Source: JALZUE01 sp051251725 (GTDB lineage: Bacteria > Pseudomonadota > Gammaproteobacteria > Enterobacterales > Alteromonadaceae). Taken from it: a stretch of 64,000 nucleotides of DNA. The position numbers and the translations under genes are program-made. Positions within the stretch are counted from its first letter, which is position 1. Every line of letters starts with the position of its first letter. The stretch spans positions 1 through 64,000 of the forward strand of contig JBPOFN010000009.1 in assembly GCA_051251725.1 (NCBI GenBank). Reading direction: 5' to 3'. This document shows positions 16,565-23,525 of the stretch, in pieces. The notes below the pieces were generated by a model that did no database searches, was not told the origin of the DNA, and worked only from the letters and a program-made list of their open reading frames with translations.

Positions 16565-17134
16565 TTATTTATTCCAATGCCTTTTAACTGTAGGCAAGCT
16601 TACCCCTAATTCAGCGGCTACTTTGGATTGGCTTAACCCTTTCGATTTAGCCTCTAAAACGCGCTCTGTGGTGTTTTTAGCGATAGGGCGACCAATCACC
16701 TTACCTTGTGTTTTAGCCCTTGCCTGCCCCTCTTTTGTACGTTCTGAGATACGGTTACGTTCAAACTGTGCAAATACCGAAAACATACCTACGAGTAACT
16801 GACCATTAGGTGTCGATAGATCAGGCTCTGGTAAGTCTAATACAATAAGTTTTACGCCAGCATCAAGAATATAATTAACAGTGCTTTGAACGTCTATAGA
16901 GTCTCTGCCAAGGCGATCTAATTTATTAACGATTAAGGTATCACCTTGTTCTATTTTATGCTCCAGTAAGGCTTTAAAAGCCTCTCTGTGCATTGCTGGC
17001 GTTTTGCCTGAGATAGTTTCAGATACAACCCTAGACTCATCAACATTATAACCAGCACTTCTGATTGCCAGTATTTGATTGTCTGTGGTTTGATCTTCTT
17101 TTGATACTCTGCAATATGCAAATATTCTACTCAT
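16565..17134 (-). CDS. Small serine recombinase (resolvase/invertase type)
   Basis: 189 residues. The catalytic domain (1-135) has AYCRVSKEDQ with the nucleophile Ser10, NKLDRLGRDSIDV with the active-site Arg residues and the FAQFERNRISERT helix. The C-terminal helix-turn-helix is GLSQSKVAAELGVSLPTVKRH. The start is the ATG at 17134 (AAGGTAA site), not the longer frame to 17176. It is of the Tn3 resolvase/Hin/Pin class that acts on short sites. Immediately upstream is a six-copy TGGTATCA array, its likely recombination or operator site. Possible jobs are resolving cointegrates or inverting DNA in the element. Confidence 0.85.
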   Translation of the reverse strand: MSRIFAYCRVSKEDQTTDNQILAIRSAGYNVDESRVVSETISGKTPAMHREAFKALLEHKIEQGDTLIVNKLDRLGRDSIDVQSTVNYILDAGVKLIVLDLPEPDLSTPNGQLLVGMFSVFAQFERNRISERTKEGQARAKTQGKVIGRPIAKNTTERVLEAKSKGLSQSKVAAELGVSLPTVKRHWNK

Positions 17135-17164
17135 AGTGATTACCTTATGTGTTACGTCATAAAA

Positions 17165-17271
17165 TGGTATCAACAATCAAGTATGGTATCAACAATTTAT
17201 TTTTACATTTTATGATACCAGCCTTATGGTATCATTGATTGGTATCATTAAACGAATGTTTGTTGATACCA
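17165..17271. repeat. Six-copy TGGTATCA array (candidate res site)
   Basis: TGGTATCA occurs directly at 17165, 17184, 17227 and 17240, and inverted at 17213-17220 and 17264-17271. Two direct copies and the last inverted copy extend to TGGTATCAACAA. The array lies just upstream of the small resolvase gene, as res sites do. One further TGGTATCAAC is at 16412-16421, downstream of the lipoprotein gene. Confidence 0.7.
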
Positions 17272-17287
17272 TTGTAACAATATTATC

Positions 17288-17989
17288 CTAACTCTTTAAA
17301 ATAACATTGGCTGAGTTAAAAATGGTTAAAGTAATTTGACAATCTTTTAATGCTCTATGAGCAGAATCAATATTAATACCGCCTCTTTTCGCCATATCAA
17401 CTAATTTATAGCTTGGTAGGTTAGGCCATGCAATTCGAGCTTTTTCTAATGCACAAATAGGTTCATTGGCTAAAATTATGTTTTGTCTACTACATTCAGC
17501 TTTAAGGAAGGCAATATCAAACTTTGCATTATACGCAACTATTGGTAAGTCTCCGATAAAATCAATAAATTCAGGTAATACATCAGTAATAGCCCTCCCT
17601 TCATCTTCTATAATTTCAGTGCTAATGCCTGTAATTTCTGTAATATGCTCAGGAATTGGGAAGTCTTTATCTGGTTTTATAAGAGCCTGAAATGTATACA
17701 CTTCCGTTGTATTTGCTTGCACTCTAAGTGCTCCGAACTCGATAATTCTATTGTTTTGAGAGTCAAGACCTGTAGTTTCTAAGTCTACAACTACAAATTC
17801 TTTTAATTCATCGAACATTAGATCATGAATAGCTTTATCAGTTCTACCTTTCTGATCCCTTGAAGATGAAATAACACGACCATTAGAATTGCGAGTTGAT
17901 ATTTTAGTTCTTGATTTTCTAGCATCACTACTTTCTATATGTAAATACCACTTTCTTAACAAATAATATAAGCATACAGCTAGAGCCAA
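17288..17989 (-). CDS. Membrane-anchored DnaQ-like 3'-5' exonuclease
   Basis: About 233 residues with a hydrophobic N-terminus (LALAVCLYYLLRKWYL), a linker rich in Arg and Ser, and a DEDDh exonuclease domain from about residue 65. The catalytic motifs are complete: VVDLETTGLD (Asp, Glu), AYNAKFDIAFL (Asp) and SAHRALKDC (His, Asp). This frame starts only at TTG 17989. A better start is the ATG at 18006-18008 with AGGAAGG, which is out of frame by one T in a run of seven (A7 at 17993-17999 on the plus strand). With six T the protein would begin MELFFQLALAV. Thus either TTG is used or the run is slippery. It should digest DNA or RNA at the membrane; partner and target are unknown. Confidence 0.75.
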   Translation of the reverse strand: MALAVCLYYLLRKWYLHIESSDARKSRTKISTRNSNGRVISSSRDQKGRTDKAIHDLMFDELKEFVVVDLETTGLDSQNNRIIEFGALRVQANTTEVYTFQALIKPDKDFPIPEHITEITGISTEIIEDEGRAITDVLPEFIDFIGDLPIVAYNAKFDIAFLKAECSRQNIILANEPICALEKARIAWPNLPSYKLVDMAKRGGINIDSAHRALKDCQITLTIFNSANVILKS

Positions 17990-18189
17990 TTGAAAAAAAT
18001 AATTCCATTTATACCTTCCTATTAAACAATTTGATTTACATTATACACAGCTAATGACATATTATGTCACTAAAGTAATCTAATCTATTTCCTCGATATA
18101 TTATCATCGCTGCGGTTGGTTATCAGGTGTTCTGTATTTATTTCAACTCCCCCCTTTATAATCCTATTAGGAAAAACCCAATGAACTCT
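17990..18189. other. Promoter region of the exonuclease gene
   Basis: 200 bp without a gene apart from the probable 5' codons at 17990-18008. It contains an interrupted palindrome TGACATATTATGTCA at 18055-18069, a possible operator. Nothing else stands out. Confidence 0.4.
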
Positions 18190-18912
18190 TTATATAATCA
18201 TGTCTTCAGGGCTACTAGCTTTGGCTAATTTTGACTTGCCTTTTCGCTTCCACTTACCTGCTATTTTTAATTCTTTTTTATAATTACGTACAGTCTTCTC
18301 ACAAAGACCTAAAGTGTCCGCAATTACCTTGTCTGACATCCCTAGCTCTAGCATTTCCAAAGTCCCTTTAACACGAATTTGTTTTTGTTGTTTTTTCTTT
18401 TCGTTACCAATAGCACTGATCGCGTTCAATTGTTCAAATTGCTCATTAGATATTTTTGCTAAATGAACAAATAGTTTTTGATCTACACAACTGGGGTTTA
18501 ATTTACCGTTGTATATGTATACCGAACGGTTTTGTGCATATATCTTTTCAAGTAAATATTTAAATGCTTTTGACTTAACGTCCATTCTAGTTAAACGAGA
18601 TATACAGGACACCAATACAACATCGTCATAACCCAATTGGTTTAAAAACGTCTGTAAACCTGTGTTAATATCTTTACCTGATTTATTTAAATCAGATTCA
18701 AATATACAATGATCATCAAAGTAAAACTCACCATTTAAATAATATTGGGCTTGCCCTTTTATTTCTTTATTTAACGTTAGCAAATTTTTCTCTTGTGTAA
18801 TAACGTTCGTATAATTTCCACTGACTTTGGATGTTCTTTGATAAAACGCCAACCTTGGCTTATTTCCATTATCATACCAGCCTCGATAATCATCCCAATC
18901 TATTTCAGTCAT
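18190..18912 (-). CDS. Second serine recombinase, divergent, coupled to the integrase
   Basis: 240 residues. The N-terminal half resembles a serine-recombinase domain: AFYQRTSKVSGN keeps the Arg and the candidate nucleophile Ser, and SCISRLTRMD corresponds to the DRLxR motif with the Arg kept and the Asp replaced by Ser. The C-terminal helix-turn-helix is EMLELGMSDKVIADTLGLCE followed by KTVRNYKKEL. There is no zinc ribbon or recombinase domain. Its start overlaps the stop of the large recombinase as TAATG, so translation is coupled. It may be a partner recombinase, an excision factor or a decoy subunit. Divergent motifs make activity uncertain. Confidence 0.7.
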   Translation of the reverse strand: MTEIDWDDYRGWYDNGNKPRLAFYQRTSKVSGNYTNVITQEKNLLTLNKEIKGQAQYYLNGEFYFDDHCIFESDLNKSGKDINTGLQTFLNQLGYDDVVLVSCISRLTRMDVKSKAFKYLLEKIYAQNRSVYIYNGKLNPSCVDQKLFVHLAKISNEQFEQLNAISAIGNEKKKQQKQIRVKGTLEMLELGMSDKVIADTLGLCEKTVRNYKKELKIAGKWKRKGKSKLAKASSPEDMII

Positions 18913-20669
18913 TATTTATCCTTATTACTAAAAAGAATATCTTCAGGTAAAGATGCTCCAACCGTTTTGAGTACTTCTTGTGTATGATCCACATACTTCC
19001 AATCGCCAGCATTATATAAAACATACCTAGAACCACCACCCGATTTAAAGATTATACGATAAAGCAACATACTTTTATCTTTAATTGGTGTTACTTTTAT
19101 TACTTTAAAGTGGTTCCTGCCATATTGTTCAATTAAAGATTTATACTCTTTGTCTGTTACCTTTGGTTTAGCAAATAAACCGTAACGATATACATCAATG
19201 CGTTGTATATATTCAGGAAGTAATGCCTTTAATTTTAACCTTATTTCTGTTGGTATTTCATCAACTGCAACATAATTAACTAAATCCTGAAATGTTTTAT
19301 CATCACTTGTCGATTTAGCTTTAAATTGCGCGAGCTTATCTTTTAACTCCCGTAGTTTGGGTTTGGTGTTAGATAATACTTCATCAATGTCTTCTTTGTA
19401 TTTTAAATATTTATCTAAATCTATTCCTGAAATAAGATAAAGTTCTTCTAGTCGTGTTAATTTTTGTTCTGTCTCGCTTTGTTCATTTTCTAATGATCTT
19501 ATTTGAACTTTTAGTTTGTTTTCACCTATGTCTATAGGTTGATATAAAAGGTCATAATTAATTTTGTCTCGGCATAATTCAATAAGTACTTTTTCTAAAT
19601 ACCTTGCTGGCGAGCTACCTCCTGCACATAAATTTTCTTCACCTTTTGAATGTCTAGCACACCGTATAACAGGGCGTTTATCTTTATACTGCTGAACAGC
19701 AATCCTTCCACCACAATAACCACATTTAGCTATGCCCATAAAAATAACGGGCGGATACTTTTTAACTGACGGTGAACGCGATCTATTTTTACGAATTTCT
19801 TGGGCAGCATAAAATTTTGTATTAGTTATTACTTGGGGATAATAATCCTCTTTCACCGATTCATTTGTTTTACCTAAATTAAATATCCTTTCACCTATCA
19901 ACCTTTTGTCAGTTAATAACCTAGTGACATAGGATTCAGTCCATCGGTCTGCAAGCTTATTAACATTTTTATTCGCTCTAACTCTATTATGGTGCTCTAG
20001 CCATACCTCTTCGTTTTCATTAAGCCATTTAACAATAGTGGTTGCTCCTTGGCCTTCGAGATATAAGTTAAAAATTTTATTTATTAATTCAGCACGTTCA
20101 GGAATTAATGCTATATCAATAACATTACCTTCGTTATATACTTTTTTAATCCAATTAGGTAAAGCACCAGATAAAACTAGCCCACCAAGTTCAACCTTAC
20201 GATTGTACGATGCTAATGTTCTGTTACTTCTATTTTGTGATTCTTCATTGGCTGTAGCGGTAGAAACAAAGTGAGCAATATAATGGTTAAAAGTGTTTAT
20301 TGTCTCTGGAGTAATAAGTTCTTGCTTAGTCGAAAAGCCAACGTTCAAACCAGATCTAACAACCTCTCTAAGCTTTACTAATGCATCTAAAGGATCTTCT
20401 CGACTGAATCGAGTATGGTCAAACATTACTACAATACTATCTTTGGGTATTTCTCCTGCTTTTAACTTATCAAGTACCTTTGTAAAATTATTACCCGAAA
20501 ATGCAGAGCCTACTTCTTCAATATCATCTTTCCTTATTAAACTTGGATCATTATCTATTAAAGCTTTAATATAAGCTTCGTTTTGGCGCTTTTGGTTATC
20601 TAATCCATTTCCTTCGCTAGACTGTTCGCTAGTAGATACTCTACAATACTGGAATATTATTTTATCCAT
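18912..20669 (-). CDS. Large serine recombinase (integrase)
   Basis: 585 residues with the catalytic resolvase domain at about 1-150 (QYCRVSTSEQSSEGNG with the nucleophile Ser, FDHTRFSRED), the recombinase domain at about 175-290, a zinc ribbon (CGYCGG, then RCARHSKGEENLCAGG) near 315-350 and a coiled-coil at about 375-450. This is the standard large-serine-integrase plan and the likely agent of insertion into ettA. The ATG at 20669 has no clear ribosome site. It lies 17 bp from the ettA start on the other strand, so its own promoter must be within ettA 5' codons, and the ettA promoter within its coding sequence. Confidence 0.9.
   Translation of the reverse strand: MDKIIFQYCRVSTSEQSSEGNGLDNQKRQNEAYIKALIDNDPSLIRKDDIEEVGSAFSGNNFTKVLDKLKAGEIPKDSIVVMFDHTRFSREDPLDALVKLREVVRSGLNVGFSTKQELITPETINTFNHYIAHFVSTATANEESQNRSNRTLASYNRKVELGGLVLSGALPNWIKKVYNEGNVIDIALIPERAELINKIFNLYLEGQGATTIVKWLNENEEVWLEHHNRVRANKNVNKLADRWTESYVTRLLTDKRLIGERIFNLGKTNESVKEDYYPQVITNTKFYAAQEIRKNRSRSPSVKKYPPVIFMGIAKCGYCGGRIAVQQYKDKRPVIRCARHSKGEENLCAGGSSPARYLEKVLIELCRDKINYDLLYQPIDIGENKLKVQIRSLENEQSETEQKLTRLEELYLISGIDLDKYLKYKEDIDEVLSNTKPKLRELKDKLAQFKAKSTSDDKTFQDLVNYVAVDEIPTEIRLKLKALLPEYIQRIDVYRYGLFAKPKVTDKEYKSLIEQYGRNHFKVIKVTPIKDKSMLLYRIIFKSGGGSRYVLYNAGDWKYVDHTQEVLKTVGASLPEDILFSNKDK
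20618..20647 (+). promoter_or_regulatory. Probable element-borne promoter of ettA, inside the integrase gene
   Basis: TAGACT, an 18-bp spacer and TACAAT, 39 bp upstream of the ettA ATG. It lies in the first 20 codons of the integrase on the opposite strand. The block 20617-20649 is 30/33 identical to 13714-13746, which has the same position relative to the left ettA start. Confidence 0.55.
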
Positions 20670-20686
20670 TTACAAAAGGTTTCCTT

Positions 20687-22363
20687 ATGGCTTTGCCTGA
20701 TAAATTTATCTACTCTATGTCTAGAGTATCAAAAGTTATTTCATCTTCCAAACGTACTATTTTAAAAGACATTTCATTATCATTTTTCCCTGGCGCTAAA
20801 ATTGGTGTTTTAGGTTTAAATGGCTCAGGTAAATCAACTTTATTACGGATTATGGCCGGACTTGATACTGACTTTGAAGGTGAAGCAAACGCATTAGCCG
20901 GTACCAATATTGGTTATTTACCGCAAGAGCCGGTATTAGACGAAGAAAAAACCGTACGTGAAATCGTTGAAGAAGCGGTATCCGTAGTTAAAAATGCCAT
21001 GGCAAGACTTGATCAAGTGTATAACGAATACGCTGAAGAAGGGGCTGACTTTGACGCCCTTGCAAAAGAACAAGGCGAGTTAGAAGATATTATTAATAGC
21101 CAAGACGGCCATAATATTGACAACGTATTAGAAAAAGCAGCTGACGCTTTACGTTTACCGCCATGGGATCAAAAAATTGGTATTTTAAGTGGTGGTGAAC
21201 GCCGCCGTGTTGCGCTTTGTCGTTTATTACTACAAAAACCAGACATGTTATTACTTGATGAACCAACTAACCATTTAGATGCTGAATCTGTTGCTTGGTT
21301 AGAACGCTTCTTACATGACTTCGCCGGTACTGTGGTAGCAATAACCCATGATAGATATTTCTTAGATAATGTAGCCGGTTGGATCTTAGAGCTTGACCGT
21401 GGTTACGGTATTCCTTGGGAAGGCAATTACTCTACGTGGTTAGAGCAAAAAGATGCACGTTTACAGCAAGAGTCTAAAAGTGAAAGTTCATTACAAAAAA
21501 CCATCAGACAAGAACTTGAATGGGTTCGCCAAAATCCAAAAGCACGTCAATCGAAAAACAAAGCCCGAATGGCACGTTTTGAAGAGCTTAATAACCAAGA
21601 GCATCAAAAACGTAATGAAACAAACGAGCTTTATATTCCAGCAGGCCCTCGTTTAGGTGACAAAGTATTAGACGTTACCAATTTAACAAAGTCTTATGGC
21701 GACCGTGTATTAATTGATAACTTAAGTTTTAGCATTCCTAAAGGCGCTATTGTCGGTATTATTGGCGCTAACGGCGCAGGTAAATCAACGCTATTTAAAA
21801 TGCTTTCGGGCGCTGAAGCGCCAGACAGCGGCACGGCAGAATTAGGTGACACGGTAAAATTAGCCAGTGTTGATCAATTCCGTGATGATATGGATGATAA
21901 AAACACCGTTTATCAAGAGATTTCTGAAGGCCATGACTTAATTCAGATTGGCAGTTACGAGATTCCATCACGCGCTTATTGTTCGCGCTTTAACTTTAAA
22001 GGTAACGACCAACAGAAGTTTATTGGCGACCTTTCTGGTGGTGAACGTAACCGTGTGCATTTAGCAAAATTAGTAAAAACCGGTGGTAACTTACTGCTAT
22101 TAGATGAGCCTACCAATGACTTGGATGTTGAAACATTGCGTGCGCTTGAAGAAGCGTTATTAGAATTCCCTGGTTGTGCCATGGTTATTTCTCATGACCG
22201 TTGGTTCTTAGATCGTATTGCTACCCATATTCTTGATTATCGTGATGAAGGCCAAGTTAACTTTTTTGAAGGTAACTTTAGCGATTATAACGAGTGGTTA
22301 AAGAAAACCTTAGGGCCAGCAGCACTTGAGCCACACCGAATTAAATATAAAAAAATCGGCTAA
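20687..22363 (+). CDS. ettA: Energy-dependent translational throttle protein EttA (ABC-F ATPase), rebuilt
   Basis: 558 residues, two ABC domains without membrane parts. Walker A GLNGSGKSTLL (about 45) and GANGAGKSTLF (about 363), signatures LSGGERRRVALCR and LSGGERNRVHLAK, Walker B LLLLDEPTNHLD and LLLLDEPTNDLD. ABC-F factors bind the ribosomal E site and tune early elongation with the ATP/ADP state. The N-terminus MSRVSKVISSSKRT differs from the usual MHRVSKVVPPKR kept at 13787, and has one extra residue; these codons and the ribosome site (AAAAGG) come from the inserted element. Codons after AAACGTAC are the host gene. Followed by a strong terminator. Confidence 0.95.
   Translation: MALPDKFIYSMSRVSKVISSSKRTILKDISLSFFPGAKIGVLGLNGSGKSTLLRIMAGLDTDFEGEANALAGTNIGYLPQEPVLDEEKTVREIVEEAVSVVKNAMARLDQVYNEYAEEGADFDALAKEQGELEDIINSQDGHNIDNVLEKAADALRLPPWDQKIGILSGGERRRVALCRLLLQKPDMLLLDEPTNHLDAESVAWLERFLHDFAGTVVAITHDRYFLDNVAGWILELDRGYGIPWEGNYSTWLEQKDARLQQESKSESSLQKTIRQELEWVRQNPKARQSKNKARMARFEELNNQEHQKRNETNELYIPAGPRLGDKVLDVTNLTKSYGDRVLIDNLSFSIPKGAIVGIIGANGAGKSTLFKMLSGAEAPDSGTAELGDTVKLASVDQFRDDMDDKNTVYQEISEGHDLIQIGSYEIPSRAYCSRFNFKGNDQQKFIGDLSGGERNRVHLAKLVKTGGNLLLLDEPTNDLDVETLRALEEALLEFPGCAMVISHDRWFLDRIATHILDYRDEGQVNFFEGNFSDYNEWLKKTLGPAALEPHRIKYKKIG
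20750..20757 (+). repeat. Right junction core (attR)
   Basis: AAACGTAC in the Lys-Arg-Thr codons of the rebuilt ettA. To its left the ettA codons are divergent from the left copy, to its right the gene is normal, so the crossover is at or next to it. Confidence 0.55.
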
Positions 22364-22373
22364 TCAAATATTT

Positions 22374-22397
22374 AAGGCACCTAAGGGTGCCTTTTTT
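22374..22397 (+). terminator. Intrinsic terminator of ettA
   Basis: Stem AAGGCACC / GGTGCCTT with a 4-nt loop, followed by a run of T. Eleven nt after the ettA stop. Confidence 0.85.
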
Positions 22398-22447
22398 ATA
22401 AAACAAAGCTATGCTAAATAGACACACAATTAAAGTTATTTAGAGTT

Positions 22448-22810
22448 ATGGAAAATAGACGTCAATTTACCCGTATCTTGTTTTCTATTAAAGCTAAGCT
22501 AGAAGTAGAAGATAATTTTTATCCGGTAACGATTCATGATATTTCATTAAATGGTGCATTAGTTACCTCGCCCGACACTAATGATGCGTTAGCGCGTAAA
22601 TTAGGGGTGTTAACTTTTCAATTTGAAGGTGGCTCAGAAGAAATAACTATGCATATTGCTGTTGTGCATGCCCAAGGAAATGAAATGGGTTTAAGAGTAA
22701 ATGCCATCGATATTGATAGTATTTCACAATTACGGCGCATGGTTGAGTTAAACTTAGGTGACGCTGAACAGTTAAATAAAGAGCTGTCTCAGTTGACGAT
22801 GGCGCAATAA
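22448..22810 (+). CDS. PilZ domain protein (c-di-GMP receptor type)
   Basis: 120 residues, a single PilZ domain. The c-di-GMP binding residues are visible: RRQFTR near the start (RxxxR) and HDISLNGALV (D/NxSxxG) near residue 34. It therefore probably binds cyclic di-GMP and acts as a small adaptor on motility, secretion or polysaccharide systems. It stands alone between ettA and gcvR, with its own leader. Confidence 0.85.
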   Translation: MENRRQFTRILFSIKAKLEVEDNFYPVTIHDISLNGALVTSPDTNDALARKLGVLTFQFEGGSEEITMHIAVVHAQGNEMGLRVNAIDIDSISQLRRMVELNLGDAEQLNKELSQLTMAQ

Positions 22811-22932
22811 AGACAAGTCAATTAATCACCCATCATTAACCTACAAAAATTCATCACCTAACCAACACTTGAAAACTCAACGAACGCACACATAACATTA
22901 CTAAACAACAATAACTAACAAAGCGACTTTTT

Positions 22933-23430
22933 ATGAAGCATATTATTATTTCTTTTATTAGCAACGACCGCCCAGGTATTGTTGACCTTATTTCAAATAC
23001 CATTAAACAACATCAAGGCAATTGGCAAACCAGTAGCCTGCATCATTTATCGGGGTTATTTGCCGGTATTATTGAAGTAACCGTTGCCGCCGATCAGCAA
23101 GAGAGCTTATGCAGCGCGCTGAAAGGTTTACCTGAGCTTAATCTACAAATTGAGGTCGCGCCTGAGCATAATGAAGTAGTAACAGGGAAGTTAGTGCTAG
23201 AGCTCACCGCAAATGACAGATCCGGTATTATCAATAGCATTTCTTCGGTGATACATCAGCACAATGGTAACTTAATAAAACTCGTTAGTAGCCAACAAAG
23301 TGCCCCGCATTCCGGACAATTAATGTTTAATGCCAAAGCACATATCACCATCAATGAAACGAATGTTGATGACATGATCGCTGCTTTAGAAAATATTGCT
23401 GATGACTTAATGGTTGATATCAGTAGATAA
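22933..23430 (+). CDS. gcvR: Glycine cleavage system regulator-like, tandem ACT domains
   Basis: 165 residues with two ACT domains: IISFISNDRPGIVDLISNTI (about 3-22) and LELTANDRSGIINSISSVIH (about 85-104). This is the size and plan of GcvR, which in enterobacteria binds glycine and antagonises GcvA. A gcvA-type LysR gene is also in the window (40582-41499). Orthology to GcvR rather than another ACT-ACT protein is likely but not certain. A hairpin with a T-run follows. Confidence 0.75.
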   Translation: MKHIIISFISNDRPGIVDLISNTIKQHQGNWQTSSLHHLSGLFAGIIEVTVAADQQESLCSALKGLPELNLQIEVAPEHNEVVTGKLVLELTANDRSGIINSISSVIHQHNGNLIKLVSSQQSAPHSGQLMFNAKAHITINETNVDDMIAALENIADDLMVDISR

Positions 23431-23449
23431 TAATCTTGAATTTTAGATG

Positions 23450-23492
23450 ACGCTTTTGTGACGATGCAATAATTCAGTAACAAAAGCGTTTT
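23450..23492 (+). terminator. Intrinsic terminator after gcvR
   Basis: Stem ACGCTTTTGT (23450-23459) and ACAAAAGCGT (23480-23489) followed by TTTT. It separates gcvR from ppk1. Confidence 0.65.
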
Positions 23493-23525
23493 ATCATTAT
23501 CTTTTTATATCAATAGTGTGTGTAT

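Larger units (their letters stand above)
13847..20757. mobile_element. 6.9-kb integrative element in the 5' end of ettA
   Basis: Bounded by short similar cores, AAACGCAC on the left and AAACGTAC on the right, both within codons for Lys-Arg-Thr of ettA. The content is an XRE regulator, a K+ channel, two DnaQ-fold genes, a lipoprotein gene, a small resolvase with its repeat array, and a coupled pair of serine recombinases at the right end reading leftwards. The insertion separates the original first 24 codons of ettA from the rest and supplies a substitute 5' end, so EttA remains full-length. There are no phage structural, replication or conjugation genes, so transfer must be passive or by helper. 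It is more AT-rich than the flanks and holds several frame disruptions, which suggests an old or decaying insertion. Confidence 0.85.

Noticed and set aside
13847..20757. Prophage
   Set aside because: No capsid, tail, terminase, lysis or replication genes; only recombinases and accessory cargo.
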